DNA of 64,000 bases from Vibrio taketomensis (GTDB lineage: Bacteria; Pseudomonadota; Gammaproteobacteria; Enterobacterales; Vibrionaceae). This document shows positions 36,500-45,790 of the stretch, piece by piece. The DNA lies in contig NZ_AP019649.1 of assembly GCF_009938165.1 (NCBI RefSeq), positions 2,418,001 to 2,482,000 of the forward strand, written 5' to 3'. Position numbers and translations under genes: made by a program. A model generated the notes under the pieces. It was not told where the DNA came from, ran no database searches, and saw nothing but the letters and a program-made list of their open reading frames with translations. The first letter of the stretch is position 1, and each line of letters starts with the position of its first letter.

Positions 36500-36913
36500 T
36501 TATTTCTTAAGTGCTTTATTCAGCAGCGCGACTAATTGCTGCGCTTCTTGCTCACTCAGCTGTGCATTAAGATCGGTGGCGATTTGCTGGTAAACAACTC
36601 TCTCAAACGACATATTTTCAATCATCCAATCGGTTAATACCACCCGTTTTGCGCGTGCATCTTCACTACAAGCAATGGTGCGAACTAAGTTTTTCTTAGC
36701 TAACCGCGTTACCATATTTGAAGCCGAAGGTTTGGTCACACAAAGCTCTTGCGCTAAGTCGGTAATCCGCACACCCTGCGGATGCTGCTGAATCACTTTT
36801 AAATAATCGAACTCATTAAAACTTAGCTGACACATAGGATCATCATTACCATGTTGTCGCCAAGCTTTGGAACAAAAGCGTTCCAAATCCATTAAGCTCT
36901 CTTCTAATTGCAT
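36500..36913 (-). CDS. MarR-family transcriptional regulator
   Basis: A 137-residue winged-helix repressor-type protein. The recognition helix region is QGVRITDLAQELCVTKPSASNMVTRLAKKNLVRTI and the wing has CSEDARAKRVVLTD (the DxRAK signature of MarR). The ATG at 36913 is chosen because the frame above it runs through the operator and promoter. It is the first gene of a unit with the MATE exporter. The perfect palindrome just upstream suggests autorepression. Two cysteines (Cys in FCSK and IACSED) could make it a redox or electrophile sensor, but this is speculation. Confidence 0.88.
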   Translation of the reverse strand: MQLEESLMDLERFCSKAWRQHGNDDPMCQLSFNEFDYLKVIQQHPQGVRITDLAQELCVTKPSASNMVTRLAKKNLVRTIACSEDARAKRVVLTDWMIENMSFERVVYQQIATDLNAQLSEQEAQQLVALLNKALKK

Positions 36914-36924
36914 ACTAGACACCC

Positions 36925-36947
36925 AATAGTTAGCAAGGCTAACTATT
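36925..36947 (-). promoter_or_regulatory. Putative MarR operator before marR
   Basis: AATAGTTAGC-AAG-GCTAACTATT, two perfect 10-bp half-sites with a 3-bp spacer, starting 12 bp upstream of the marR ATG. A TTGAAT -35-like hexamer lies just upstream, so binding would block transcription. Confidence 0.8.
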
Positions 36948-36973
36948 CTATTCAAATATTGCTTTCGCGCAAT

Positions 36974-36996
36974 AAAAAACCACCTTTCGGTGGCCT
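36974..36996 (-). terminator. nlpI terminator
   Basis: CCACC / GGTGG stem with a 4-nt loop; the minus strand continues into T6. It ends the rpsO-pnp-nlpI region and overlaps the upstream edge of the marR promoter region. Confidence 0.85.
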
Positions 36997-37002
36997 TTTA
37001 TC

Positions 37003-37893
37003 TTATTCGCTCTTCGCCAGTTGGTCGGCTTTGATTTGATTAAAGATACGACTGAGCTCCAAGAAGGCGTAGCGATGTTCAACATATTCAAAAACATTGA
37101 ATGAAATCGCCAATTTGTACATCGAGATCGCATCTGCGTAGTCGCCTTGATGCTGATAACGTTTTCCGAGATAGAAATAGGCCTCTGTTAAACGCTGAGC
37201 CAATACCGTGTTATCACGAGTGCCTGCGAAAATGGCTTTGAATGTTTGCTCTTCAGACACCTCACCAAGAGTGAGTGCCACCAGTACCCACCCCCACTGT
37301 CCATCACGGTCTTGATATAGATCCAACAACTGCTGACGAGCCATCAGCGGGTCTTTTTCTAGCTCAATCCAATATAGCCACAAAGCACGAAATGGGTCTT
37401 TCGGATCCTCATTGTAATGTGCTTGAATATCTTCCAATGCTAAATCAATGCGATCGCCATAATAGAGGGCGATCGCACGGTTACGTACGGCGTAAGAATT
37501 GCTTGGGTCAAGATCCAACGTTGAGTCGAACGCTTCATAAGCCGCATCAAACTCTCCGATTTGGGTGTAATAAACCCCAAGTAGGTTATACAAATCGGGC
37601 TGAGCAGGATTAATCTGTAGCGACTGACTGTAGTCTAAACGGGCTAAATCACGTAAACCCACGCTGTCATAATAACTGCCACGTTCGTACAGCATTTTGG
37701 CGCGTAATTCATCTGACAAATTAGAACGCAAAAGGAGTTGAGACAAACGCGCAATCTGTACTTCTTGCTGCATACTCGCCTGCAATGGCACCGCCATCGG
37801 TGGATAGAACCACTGGGTATTATCCGTCGTTGAGGCACATCCAGCGGCAAGCATTACGCTTAAGCTGAGCGTTACGGTTTGAAACCATTTCAC
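37003..37893 (-). CDS. nlpI: Lipoprotein NlpI (TPR protein)
   Basis: A 296-residue outer-membrane-type lipoprotein (MKWFQTVTLSLSVMLAAGC, lipobox AAGC with Cys19; next residues Ala-Ser, not Asp). TPR repeats are visible: LYNLLGVYYTQIGEFDAAYEAFDSTLDLDPSNSYAVRNRAIALYYGDRIDLALEDI is split here by position, about residues 96-152. In E. coli NlpI is an adaptor that helps control peptidoglycan hydrolases and the Prc protease. Location directly downstream of pnp is conserved with E. coli. Confidence 0.94.
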   Translation of the reverse strand: MKWFQTVTLSLSVMLAAGCASTTDNTQWFYPPMAVPLQASMQQEVQIARLSQLLLRSNLSDELRAKMLYERGSYYDSVGLRDLARLDYSQSLQINPAQPDLYNLLGVYYTQIGEFDAAYEAFDSTLDLDPSNSYAVRNRAIALYYGDRIDLALEDIQAHYNEDPKDPFRALWLYWIELEKDPLMARQQLLDLYQDRDGQWGWVLVALTLGEVSEEQTFKAIFAGTRDNTVLAQRLTEAYFYLGKRYQHQGDYADAISMYKLAISFNVFEYVEHRYAFLELSRIFNQIKADQLAKSE

Positions 37894-37999
37894 AAATAAG
37901 TACTCCTGTTACTAACTAATTTAGAGTGTACACCTTGCGTGTATTTTTGGTGCAATTTACACCAACAATCACTCATTAAACCGTGTTTTGAACCAATAA

Positions 38000-38026
38000 A
38001 AAAAGGGAAGCTCACGGCTTCCCTTT
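38000..38026 (-). terminator. pnp terminator
   Basis: AAAGGGAAGC / GCTTCCCTTT, 10-bp stem with a 5-nt loop, followed on the minus strand by T7. It lies between pnp and nlpI, so nlpI needs read-through or its own promoter. Confidence 0.88.
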
Positions 38027-38066
38027 ATAGCATGCTTTTAGCTAACTAAGCTAATAGGATGAAAAA

Positions 38067-40196
38067 TTACTCTGCGTCAGCTGCTGGTTTTTCAGCGGCT
38101 TCTTCAGTTTTTTCAACTGCTTCTTTCATGCTTAGACGTACACGGCCTTGGCGGTCGATTTCAAGTACTTTAACTTGAACTTCTTGGCCTTCTGCTAGGT
38201 AGTCTGACACTTTCTCAACACGCTTATCAGAGATTTGAGAAATGTGTACTAGACCATCTTTACCTGGAAGAATCGTTACGAATGCACCGAAATCAGCTAG
38301 ACGTGCAACTTTACCAGTGTAGATACGACCTACTTCAACTTCAGCAGTGATCTCTTCGATACGACGGATAGCTTCTTTCGCTGCTGCACCTTCAGTTGCT
38401 GCAATCTTGATTGTGCCGTCATCTTCGATTTCGATCGTTGTACCCGTTTCTTCAGTAAGAGCACGGATTACCGCACCACCTTTACCGATAACGTCTTTGA
38501 TCTTGTCTGCGCTGATCTTCATTGTGTGAATACGCGGAGCAAATTCAGAGATATCTTCACGAGCACCAGAGATTGCTTGATCCATTACAGATAGGATGTG
38601 CTTACGTGCGCCTTGAGCTTGGTTAAGCGCAATTTGCATGATCTCTTTAGTGATACCTTCGATCTTGATGTCCATTTGAAGTGCAGTGATACCAGTGTGA
38701 GTACCTGCTACTTTAAAGTCCATATCACCTAGGTGGTCTTCGTCACCAAGGATGTCAGAAAGAACAACAAAGTCGTCGCCTTCTTTAACAAGACCCATTG
38801 CGATACCCGCAACAGAAGACTTGATTGGCACACCAGCATCCATAAGCGCTAGAGAAGTACCACATACAGAAGCCATTGAAGATGAACCGTTAGATTCAGT
38901 GATTTCTGATACTACACGTACAGTGTATGGGAACTCATCGATTGATGGCATTACTGCAGCAATACCACGCTTCGCTAGTTTACCGTGGCCGATTTCACGA
39001 CGCTTAGGAGAACCTACAAAACCAGTTTCGCCTACACAGTATGGAGGGAAGTTGTAGTGTAGTAGGAAGTAATCTTTCTTCTCACCAGTTAGCTCGTCGA
39101 TGATTTGAGCATCACGTTGAGTACCAAGAGTCGCTGTTACTAGCGCCTGAGTCTCACCACGAGTAAATAGTGCACTACCGTGAGTACGTGGAAGAACACC
39201 AGTACGTACATCTAGAGCACGAACCATGTCTTTTTCACGACCATCGATACGTGGGTTACCAGCGATGATGCTGCGACGTACAACTGTCTTCTCTAGATCG
39301 TGGAAGATAGTGTGAATTTCTTTTGCATCCGCTTCTGGATCTTCAGCAAGAATCGCTTCGTTAACTTCACCTGCGATCTCGTGGATGCGGTCGTAACGAG
39401 CCATCTTCTCAGTGATTTGGTAAGCTTCAACTAGTTTAGCTTCTGCTAGATCTGCCACTTTCTCGTTAAGCGCTGTGTTTGCTTCTGGAGCAACCCAGTT
39501 CCACGCTGGAGTCGCAACTTCAGCTTTAAACTCGTTAATTGCAGTGATAACAGCTTGTTGTTGGTCGTGACCAAACACAACCGCTGCTAGCATTTCTTCT
39601 TCAGTTAGGTTGTCAGCTTCTGATTCAACCATTAGTACTGCAGATTCAGTACCTGCAACCACTAGATCTAGGCGAGATGTTGCTAGCTCAGTGTTGCTTG
39701 GGTTCAGTACTAGTTGACCATCGATATGACCAACGCGTGCTGCACCGATAGGACCGTTGAACGGAATACCAGAGATAGCTAGTGCTGCAGAGGTACCAAT
39801 CATTGTTGGGATATCTGGTTGCACGTCTGGGTTAACAGAAACTACAGTTGCAATAACTTGTACTTCGTTAGTGAAACCCTCTGGGAATAGAGGACGAATA
39901 GGACGGTCGATTAAACGAGCCGTTAGTGTTTCACCTTCAGAAGGACGACCTTCACGCTTGAAGAAGCCACCAGGGATTTTACCTGCAGCGTAAGTACGCT
40001 CTTGGTAGTTTACTGTTAGCGGGAAGAAGTCTTGACCTGCAACCGCTTCTTTCTTACCAACTACAGAAACGAATACCGCAGTATCATCCATAGTTACCAT
40101 TACAGCTGCAGTAGCTTGACGTGCGATAACGCCAGTTTCTAGAGTAACCGTGTGGTTACCGTACTGGAACGTTTTAACAACTGGTTTTTCGAACAT
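38067..40196 (-). CDS. pnp: Polyribonucleotide nucleotidyltransferase (PNPase)
   Basis: A 709-residue 3'-to-5' phosphorolytic exoribonuclease and degradosome component, two residues from the E. coli length. The ATG at 40196 with AAGGA upstream is chosen; the frame extends to 40238 without support. Domains: first RNase PH core (about 1-210, [11 protein letters not shown]), helical linker, second RNase PH core with catalytic region (about 300-540, GGSGDEDHLG-like [18 protein letters not shown]), KH ([11 protein letters not shown], about 565) and S1 ([18 protein letters not shown], about 615). The acidic tail is short. Autoregulation through its leader is likely (see 40273-40385). Confidence 0.97.
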   Translation of the reverse strand: MFEKPVVKTFQYGNHTVTLETGVIARQATAAVMVTMDDTAVFVSVVGKKEAVAGQDFFPLTVNYQERTYAAGKIPGGFFKREGRPSEGETLTARLIDRPIRPLFPEGFTNEVQVIATVVSVNPDVQPDIPTMIGTSAALAISGIPFNGPIGAARVGHIDGQLVLNPSNTELATSRLDLVVAGTESAVLMVESEADNLTEEEMLAAVVFGHDQQQAVITAINEFKAEVATPAWNWVAPEANTALNEKVADLAEAKLVEAYQITEKMARYDRIHEIAGEVNEAILAEDPEADAKEIHTIFHDLEKTVVRRSIIAGNPRIDGREKDMVRALDVRTGVLPRTHGSALFTRGETQALVTATLGTQRDAQIIDELTGEKKDYFLLHYNFPPYCVGETGFVGSPKRREIGHGKLAKRGIAAVMPSIDEFPYTVRVVSEITESNGSSSMASVCGTSLALMDAGVPIKSSVAGIAMGLVKEGDDFVVLSDILGDEDHLGDMDFKVAGTHTGITALQMDIKIEGITKEIMQIALNQAQGARKHILSVMDQAISGAREDISEFAPRIHTMKISADKIKDVIGKGGAVIRALTEETGTTIEIEDDGTIKIAATEGAAAKEAIRRIEEITAEVEVGRIYTGKVARLADFGAFVTILPGKDGLVHISQISDKRVEKVSDYLAEGQEVQVKVLEIDRQGRVRLSMKEAVEKTEEAAEKPAADAE

Positions 40197-40272
40197 TGTT
40201 ATTCCTTGTGTCCGCACTCTTTCTTGATGAAAAAGCACAGATTACGTTGATGTAAACTCAAGGCATTACGAA

Positions 40273-40322
40273 TCGCGACTAGTAAAAAGAAACTCGTAAG
40301 AATTCCCTTTTAATAGTCGCGA
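40273..40322 (-). promoter_or_regulatory. Long stem-loop in the pnp leader
   Basis: TCGCGACTA (40273-40281) pairs with TAGTCGCGA (40314-40322), with more pairing inside (TAAAA / TTTTA). A long duplex in this place matches the RNase III-processed stem used by E. coli PNPase for autoregulation. Homology is inferred from position and form. Confidence 0.65.
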
Positions 40323-40368
40323 CCTTTTGGCCGACGTGGTTGACTGTAATGCTATGAGCTATTGAGAA

Positions 40369-40385
40369 AACCTCGAAACGAGGTT
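40369..40385 (-). promoter_or_regulatory. Second hairpin in the rpsO-pnp gap
   Basis: A perfect 7-bp stem AACCTCG / CGAGGTT with loop AAA lies between the rpsO terminator and the long pnp leader stem. It has no T-run, so it is more likely a structural leader element than a terminator. Confidence 0.5.
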
Positions 40386-40438
40386 CAGCCGTGCGTAGTA
40401 TAACGGCATTAACCAGATTTGGCTAAATTTAGGCAACA

Positions 40439-40464
40439 AAAAAGGGGCGAAACGCCCCTTTTTT
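40439..40464 (-). terminator. rpsO terminator / attenuator
   Basis: GGGGCG / CGCCCC with loop AAA and A and T tracts on both sides, 25 bp past the rpsO stop. In E. coli a similar terminator limits read-through from rpsO into pnp. Confidence 0.9.
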
Positions 40465-40488
40465 GACAAACTGCTATGCAGTCGCTGA

Positions 40489-40758
40489 TTAGCGACGTAG
40501 GCCTAGACGTTTGATTAGGTCTTGGTAGCGAGCTAGATCTTTACCTTTTAGGTAATCTAGAAGCTTACGACGGCGAGAAACCATGCGTAGTAGACCACGA
40601 CGGCTGTGGTGGTCGCCTTTGTGAGCTTTGAAGTGACCTTGTAGGTGGTTGATAGAAGCAGTTAGTAGTGCTACTTGTACTTCTGGTGAACCAGTGTCGC
40701 CTTCGCCACGTGCGTATTCAGCAACGATTGCTGCTTTAGTTTCTGCATTCAGAGACAT
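40489..40758 (-). CDS. rpsO: 30S ribosomal protein S15
   Basis: An 89-residue primary 16S rRNA-binding protein, full family length. Signatures: [24 protein letters not shown] and [24 protein letters not shown]. The start is preceded by AGGAG. A consensus promoter lies upstream (40832-40860), so rpsO opens this transcript. In E. coli rpsO follows truB; here the neighbour upstream is the divergent mtnN. Confidence 0.98.
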   Translation of the reverse strand: MSLNAETKAAIVAEYARGEGDTGSPEVQVALLTASINHLQGHFKAHKGDHHSRRGLLRMVSRRRKLLDYLKGKDLARYQDLIKRLGLRR

Positions 40759-40831
40759 AATTCTCTCCTAATAAGAGTAGGTTAATATTTGTGCCAGCCA
40801 ATCTCTGATTCAGCCGACACGAGGAGCGCGA

Positions 40832-40860
40832 ATTATATGGGATGTACAGAGGTTAAGCAA
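40832..40860 (-). promoter_or_regulatory. rpsO promoter
   Basis: On the minus strand, TTGCTT, a 17-bp spacer and a perfect TATAAT, about 75 bp before the rpsO ATG. It is a strong sigma70-type promoter by sequence. Confidence 0.8.
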
Positions 40861-40897
40861 TAGCTTTTACAAAGCTCAGGGTTGTAAAGCATACAAA

Positions 40898-40952
40898 GTA
40901 AAGCTTCGCTGTGAGAATCGATAAATAGCCATTAAGAACGTAAAGCTACGCT
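40898..40952. repeat. Short direct repeat in the rpsO/mtnN gap
   Basis: GTAAAGCTTCGCT (40898-40910) and GTAAAGCTACGCT (40940-40952) are 13-bp copies with one mismatch, 42 bp apart. A 6-bp hairpin (CCAACA / TGTTGG) follows at 40969-40989. The gap 40759-41204 otherwise holds the rpsO and mtnN promoters. A 69-codon frame here has no ribosome binding site I can support. Confidence 0.45.
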
Positions 40953-41153
40953 CTATGGCGGGAAACACCCAACACGCGAGAAATGTTGGCAAATAACGGG
41001 ACGTTGTTCGCACTGTTACTCCGCCTTGAACAGCATTCAGGCCTTTCAACAATAGGTTCTATTCATAATAACAACCAAATTATCTGCAAGCGCCGCCCTA
41101 CTCTCAACTCTCTTAACTGGGTGAGAGCCGTGAGTTCCCATTGCCACCTTTTC

Positions 41154-41162
41154 TGGTACACT
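41154..41162 (+). promoter_or_regulatory. mtnN promoter, extended -10
   Basis: TGGTACACT is a TGn-extended -10 element about 43 bp before the mtnN ATG. A possible -35 (TTCCCA) lies 16 bp upstream of the hexamer. Confidence 0.45.
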
Positions 41163-41204
41163 TACGCCATTAAAATATTGTTAGTTAAATAAACAGGATT
41201 TCCT

Positions 41205-41903
41205 ATGAAAATCGGTATCATCGGAGCGATGGAACAAGAAGTTGCCATCCTAAAAAGCGCTATCGACAACTGCCAAGAAGTAACGAAAGCAGGTTGTACT
41301 TTCTTCTCTGGCCAACTAAACGGCGTTGATGTGGTATTGCTTCAATCAGGTATCGGCAAAGTTTCTGCTGCTGTTGGCACCACTATTTTACTTGATGAGT
41401 ACCAACCAGACGTAGTGATCAACACTGGTTCTGCAGGCGGCTTTGATTCAAGCCTGAACCTAGGTGATGTGGTTATTTCAACAGAAGTTCGTCACCACGA
41501 TGCAGACGTGACCGCATTTGGTTACGAAATCGGCCAAATGGCACAACAGCCAGCAGCGTTTCTAGCAGATGAAAAACTAATGAACATTGCAGAGCAAGCG
41601 CTAGCACAAATGGAAGACAAACACGCGGTGCGTGGTCTGATTTGTACTGGTGATGCATTCGTTGCAAGCGCAGAACGTCAAGCGTTTATCCGCACTCACT
41701 TCCCATCAGTTATCGCGGTAGAAATGGAAGCAGCGGCTGTTGCTCAAACTTGTCACCAATTCAAAGTACCATTTGTCGTAGTACGTGCAATTTCTGACGT
41801 TGCAGACAAAGAAGCCACCATGAGCTTTGACGAGTTCCTACCGCTAGCGGCGAAGAGCTCTTCAGAAATGGTGATCAAGATGGTTGAATTACTAAAGGCA
41901 TAA
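41205..41903 (+). CDS. mtnN: 5'-methylthioadenosine/S-adenosylhomocysteine nucleosidase
   Basis: The 232-residue Pfs enzyme, full length. It cleaves MTA and SAH, and in vibrios yields the S-ribosylhomocysteine used by LuxS for AI-2. Visible: [13 protein letters not shown] with the catalytic Glu12, [20 protein letters not shown], the substrate-binding [10 protein letters not shown] and the catalytic Asp in ISDVADKEA. It heads a four-gene plus-strand run with a CbiB-like protein and btuF, a linkage also seen in V. cholerae as I recall it. Confidence 0.95.
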   Translation: MKIGIIGAMEQEVAILKSAIDNCQEVTKAGCTFFSGQLNGVDVVLLQSGIGKVSAAVGTTILLDEYQPDVVINTGSAGGFDSSLNLGDVVISTEVRHHDADVTAFGYEIGQMAQQPAAFLADEKLMNIAEQALAQMEDKHAVRGLICTGDAFVASAERQAFIRTHFPSVIAVEMEAAAVAQTCHQFKVPFVVVRAISDVADKEATMSFDEFLPLAAKSSSEMVIKMVELLKA

Positions 41904-41930
41904 TTACTGGGTCAAAAGGCCAAAAAGCTC

Positions 41931-42884
41931 ATGGAAGAACTTTATCATCAGTTAGTGTCTAACGGTGCGCTCCTCGTTATGTGGGGCGCATTACTTTGTC
42001 ATTGGATTCTTCCTTTTCCCCGCGAAGCTCATCCGGCAATTCTCTGGCATAAATTTGCTGAGTTATTAGCCAACAAAGTTAACGCTTCAAATCATTACTC
42101 TCAAAGCTTAATCTCAGGCACCCTTGCGTGGCTGCTTATGATGCTGCCGTTGTTGCTCGTGCTATTTGCTTTGCAAAATATCGTTTGGCAACCCATGCTC
42201 TACCAATTGGCATTGCTGTTACTCGCGCTTGATTGGCGTCATAACGAGAAATTTGCCACCGAGTTTACCCAACTACTTGCCAACGAAAACAATGCCGCGG
42301 CGAAACACCTGCTCACCCCTCTGATTAATCGTTCAACTGACAGTTTATCATTGCTCGGTCTAGGTAAAGCGGGGAGCGAAACCTTAATCATGAGTTATGG
42401 TCGTCATGTTGTCGCCGTACTGTTTTGGTATGGCGTTGCGGGAGCCATCGGTGCTTTTGCTTATCGTATGACCATGGAATTGGCTCGGGCATGGTCACCG
42501 ACTCGCCGTCAATTTATGCCCTTTGGTTTACCAGCGATCCGTATCCTTGCGGTATTGGATTTCCTTCCGCTTCGACTATTTGCCATGTTGATCACGCTTG
42601 GTCAGCGAGCCAATATAGTCATGACAACCATCAAACAACAAGCCGCATCTTGGCCTTTGCCAGGCCCGGCTTGGTTATTAATTGCTTGCGGCGCAAAGCT
42701 CGAACTCTCTTTAGCTGGCCCTGCTATCTATAACGGCAAAAAATCGGTTCGAGCCAAACTCGGCGGACGCATTGCCCCAGCTGCCATTCATTTCGCCCAA
42801 TTAAGAAAATTATTACTGCATCGCCTTTGGATCTGGTTGCTCCTGCAAAGCCTTATCATGGGTATCATCAATCAAGGACTATAA
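41931..42884 (+). CDS. CobD/CbiB-family cobalamin biosynthesis protein
   Basis: A 317-residue integral membrane protein with about six hydrophobic segments. It resembles CobD/CbiB, which joins aminopropanol to the corrin ring: the conserved-type stretches RSTDSLSLLGLGKAGSETL and YGVAGAIGAFAYRMTMELARAWSP correspond to the family's DTAT/YRxVNTxDSM region but are divergent (YRMTMEL instead of YRAINTLD). It may therefore be a divergent salvage enzyme. It sits 27 bp after mtnN and overlaps btuF by one base (TAATG), which links it to B12 uptake. Confidence 0.8.
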   Translation: MEELYHQLVSNGALLVMWGALLCHWILPFPREAHPAILWHKFAELLANKVNASNHYSQSLISGTLAWLLMMLPLLLVLFALQNIVWQPMLYQLALLLLALDWRHNEKFATEFTQLLANENNAAAKHLLTPLINRSTDSLSLLGLGKAGSETLIMSYGRHVVAVLFWYGVAGAIGAFAYRMTMELARAWSPTRRQFMPFGLPAIRILAVLDFLPLRLFAMLITLGQRANIVMTTIKQQAASWPLPGPAWLLIACGAKLELSLAGPAIYNGKKSVRAKLGGRIAPAAIHFAQLRKLLLHRLWIWLLLQSLIMGIINQGL

Positions 42885-43702
42885 TGTTTCGCCTGTTACT
42901 TGCGCTATCTCTATTCAGTACTTCTATTTATGCTCAATCCATTGAAAGAGTGATCAGTTTATCCCCTTCAGCTACTGAAATGGCTTATGCCGCAGGCTTA
43001 GGCGATAAATTAGTCGCCGTGAGTGAATACAGCGATTACCCACAATTCGCGCAAAAATTAGAGAAAGTCGCTAACCATCAAAGCATTAATATTGAAAGGG
43101 TTTTAACCTTACAGCCAGACTTAGTACTGGCGTGGGAGTCAGGCAATCCGGCTAAAGACATTGCTAAATTACGTCAGTTGGGCGTTAACGTTGTTTATTC
43201 AGATGCCAATACTCTGGAAGGTATTGCCAATAAGATTGAAGAACTCAGTCAATTTGCTGATGACCCAAGCATTGGGAAAAACAATGCAGCGCACTTTCGC
43301 CAAACTCTTACCCAACTAAAAAGCACGTATAAAACTCAAGAGCCTGTCAGCTATTTTTATCAATTGAGTGAAAAGCCCATCATTACTGTTGGACAAAATA
43401 ATTGGCCAAGTGAAGTGTTTTCATTTTGCGGTGGCAGGAATGTATTTGCCGACAGTCGAGCCCCATACCCACAAGTCGGGTTGGAACAAGTCATTATTGC
43501 CAATCCTGAAGTGATCTTTACCTCCCGCCATGCAATCGAAAATGGCAGTATGTGGCAACCTTGGAGTGAGCAACTTCAAGCGTTACAAAAAGAGCAGGTG
43601 TGGACGCTAAATTCCGACTGGATCAATCGCCCAACCCAAAGAACTTTACTCGCAATTAAGCAAGTTTGTGAGCTCTTCGAAACAGTGAGACAAAAGCGTT
43701 AA
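42884..43702 (+). CDS. btuF: Vitamin B12-binding periplasmic protein BtuF
   Basis: A 272-residue periplasmic protein of the BtuCDF cobalamin importer. The ATG at 42884 overlaps the upstream stop and has AAGGA before it; the frame opens earlier at 42827. Signal peptide MFRLLLALSLFSTSIYA, then the helical-backbone binding-protein start ERVISLSPSATEMAYAAGLGDKLVAVSEYSDYP, and later NWPSEVFSFCGGRNVFAD and VIIANPEVIFTSR, all typical of BtuF. BtuC and BtuD are not in this window. Confidence 0.92.
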   Translation: MFRLLLALSLFSTSIYAQSIERVISLSPSATEMAYAAGLGDKLVAVSEYSDYPQFAQKLEKVANHQSINIERVLTLQPDLVLAWESGNPAKDIAKLRQLGVNVVYSDANTLEGIANKIEELSQFADDPSIGKNNAAHFRQTLTQLKSTYKTQEPVSYFYQLSEKPIITVGQNNWPSEVFSFCGGRNVFADSRAPYPQVGLEQVIIANPEVIFTSRHAIENGSMWQPWSEQLQALQKEQVWTLNSDWINRPTQRTLLAIKQVCELFETVRQKR

Positions 43703-43801
43703 CGGTTGCGCGAAGAATCCAGTACCATGCGCGCCGATTTTAATCCACTTTAGTTATAAGAGTGGCCACCGTTTTGTTTTACGTTTTGAGTTCCTGACAA
43801 C

Positions 43802-44422
43802 ATGGATTCTTTGTTAATTTATTTAATTGACCTTTTTGGTACCGCTATTTTTGCCATTTCCGGTGTATTGCTTGCGGGCCGTTTAAAAATGGACCCATTT
43901 GGTGTCATTGTTCTTGGTAGCGTAACGGCGATTGGTGGTGGCACCATTCGCGATATGGCGCTAGGTGCAACTCCGGTATTTTGGATCACCGATACTAACT
44001 ATTTATGGGTTATCTTGGTCACTTGTCTTTTGACCATGCTAATCGTTCGTCGTCCGAAACGAATCGCTTGGTGGATTTTGCCTGTCTGTGATGCAATTGG
44101 CTTAGCGGTATTTGTCGGCATAGGCGTAGAAAAAGCGATGATGTTCCAAGATTCCGCGCTGGTTGCGATTATCATGGGTGTGATAACGGGTTGTGGCGGC
44201 GGTATTATTCGCGACGTATTAGCACGTGAAGTACCAATGATTTTGCGCAGCGAAGTTTACGCCACTGCCTGTATTATTGGTGGGGCTTGCCACACGTTAG
44301 CGCTAACTGCAGGCTTTGATAACCATACTGCATTTTTGGTTGGGGTCTTCTCAACATTAGTGATTCGCCTAGGCGCCATTCGCTGGCATTTATCATTGCC
44401 AATTTTTGCATTAAACCGCTAA
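43802..44422 (+). CDS. TRIC-type cation channel family protein (UPF0126, YadS-like)
   Basis: A 206-residue membrane protein with seven hydrophobic helices and an internal repeat: each half carries a glycine triplet in a matching context (VTAIGGGTIRDMALG and ITGCGGGIIRDVLAR). These are hallmarks of the prokaryotic trimeric intracellular cation channel family (UPF0126). The gene is complete. The start has no strong Shine-Dalgarno. A bidirectional terminator separates it from convergent thrC. Confidence 0.88.
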   Translation: MDSLLIYLIDLFGTAIFAISGVLLAGRLKMDPFGVIVLGSVTAIGGGTIRDMALGATPVFWITDTNYLWVILVTCLLTMLIVRRPKRIAWWILPVCDAIGLAVFVGIGVEKAMMFQDSALVAIIMGVITGCGGGIIRDVLAREVPMILRSEVYATACIIGGACHTLALTAGFDNHTAFLVGVFSTLVIRLGAIRWHLSLPIFALNR

Positions 44423-44479
44423 TGTTATAGCCATTAGGAGACCGCAAGGCTGAGCGTTGCACTCCAATGCTTCCAACAA

Positions 44480-44505
44480 AAAAGGTCGCTTTCGCGACCT
44501 TTTTT
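44480..44505. terminator. Bidirectional terminator between the TRIC gene and thrC
   Basis: AGGTCGC / GCGACCT with loop TTTC, with A-run upstream and T6 downstream, so it works for both converging genes. Confidence 0.92.
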
Positions 44506-44506
44506 G

Positions 44507-45790
44507 TTATTTCTGCACTTTTCTCAGCACTTGTTTTAAAGCTTCGAAATCATTGGCAAGATCTTCTGAAAGAAGCTCCATCGCTGCGTGTTTAGCCAGT
44601 GGGCCCGGCAATTCAATATCGCTACCAAGGATATCATCCACCACTTCTTTGAATTTCGCAGGGTGTGCCGTACACAAGAATAAACCTGTCTCGCCTTCAG
44701 CCAATTGCTCTTCCAAAACTCGGTAGGCAATCGCACCATGTGGTTCGCATAGGTAACCTAGCTGATTAAGCTCACGCACTGAATCAGCACTTTGCGCATC
44801 TGTTACCGCACCTTTGCCTAACGTATCTAAGCCCCAACCTTTAATTTTGCATAGCTCTTCAATACGCGGCCAGTTATTCGGTTGGCTCACATCCATGGCA
44901 TTTGACGTGGTCGCCACGGTAGGTTTTGGATCCCACTTACCCGTATCCAAGTAGCGTGGCACAGTATCATTCGTGTTAGTTGCTGCAATAAAGCGTTTCA
45001 CTGGCAGACCAATAGCTTTGGCCAATAAACCTGCAGTTAAGTTACCAAAATTGCCACTTGGTACTGAAATAACCAGATTTTCGCGTTGCTGTTTAGTCAG
45101 CTGAGAGGCCGCTTCGAAGTAGTAACAGATTTGCGCCATCAAACGGCTAATGTTAATTGAGTTAGCAGAATTAAGGCCAATCTCTTCGCGCAATGCTGCA
45201 TCATAAAAGGCTTGTTTAACCAACGCCTGACAGGCATCGAAATCACCATCAATCGCAACAGTATGGATATTGTTACCCAACGTACAAAACAGCTTTTCCT
45301 GCAGCGGGCTGATTTTGCCTTTCGGATAAAGAATCACGACATTGATATCTTCCATGCCATAAAAAGCATGAGCAACAGCCGCCCCAGTATCACCAGAAGT
45401 TGCCGTTAGAATTGTGATTTTACCACCATTCGAAACCGCCGCTAACGACTGTGCCATGAAACGACCACCGAAATCTTTAAACGCAAGGGTTGGTCCATGG
45501 AACAACTCTAACGCATACACACCTGCTTTGACGTGCTTAATCGGCGCCGGGAATTGAAATGCCGCATCAACCATGGCGTTCACTTGCTCTTGAGCCAGTT
45601 CATCACCAATTAATGCCGACAAAATTTTGGTGCTGCGCGAGATAAAATCTTCATCTAATAACGCATCTACATCGTCAAACTGAGGGAGTTGCGATGGAAA
45701 AAACAGACCTTGGTTACGGCCTAACCCTTGGCGCACGGCTTGGCCAAAGGAAACCTGTTCATCATTTTCTTTGATATTATAAAGCTTCAT
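44507..45790 (-). CDS. thrC: Threonine synthase
   Basis: A 427-residue PLP enzyme converting O-phosphohomoserine to threonine, the length of E. coli ThrC (428). The PLP lysine is in [14 protein letters not shown] (about residue 107). The phosphate-binding loop is [15 protein letters not shown], and [15 protein letters not shown] is present. The start overlaps the thrB stop by four bases (ATGA), so the two are translationally coupled. Confidence 0.97.
   Translation of the reverse strand: MKLYNIKENDEQVSFGQAVRQGLGRNQGLFFPSQLPQFDDVDALLDEDFISRSTKILSALIGDELAQEQVNAMVDAAFQFPAPIKHVKAGVYALELFHGPTLAFKDFGGRFMAQSLAAVSNGGKITILTATSGDTGAAVAHAFYGMEDINVVILYPKGKISPLQEKLFCTLGNNIHTVAIDGDFDACQALVKQAFYDAALREEIGLNSANSINISRLMAQICYYFEAASQLTKQQRENLVISVPSGNFGNLTAGLLAKAIGLPVKRFIAATNTNDTVPRYLDTGKWDPKPTVATTSNAMDVSQPNNWPRIEELCKIKGWGLDTLGKGAVTDAQSADSVRELNQLGYLCEPHGAIAYRVLEEQLAEGETGLFLCTAHPAKFKEVVDDILGSDIELPGPLAKHAAMELLSEDLANDFEALKQVLRKVQK

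Noticed and set aside
38037..38054. TTAGC...GCTAA quasi-palindrome near the end of pnp, resembling the MarR operator
   Set aside because: The half-sites are incomplete and the spacing differs from the two operators at 36470 and 36925; it lies at a gene end, not in a promoter.
36975..38067. Disrupted nlpI-pnp read-through as a sign of rearrangement
   Set aside because: A terminator between pnp and nlpI is compatible with the normal gammaproteobacterial arrangement, so it is not evidence of a breakpoint.
40983..41192. 69-codon ORF in the rpsO/mtnN gap
   Set aside because: No ribosome binding site, no recognisable domain, and it covers the mtnN promoter region.
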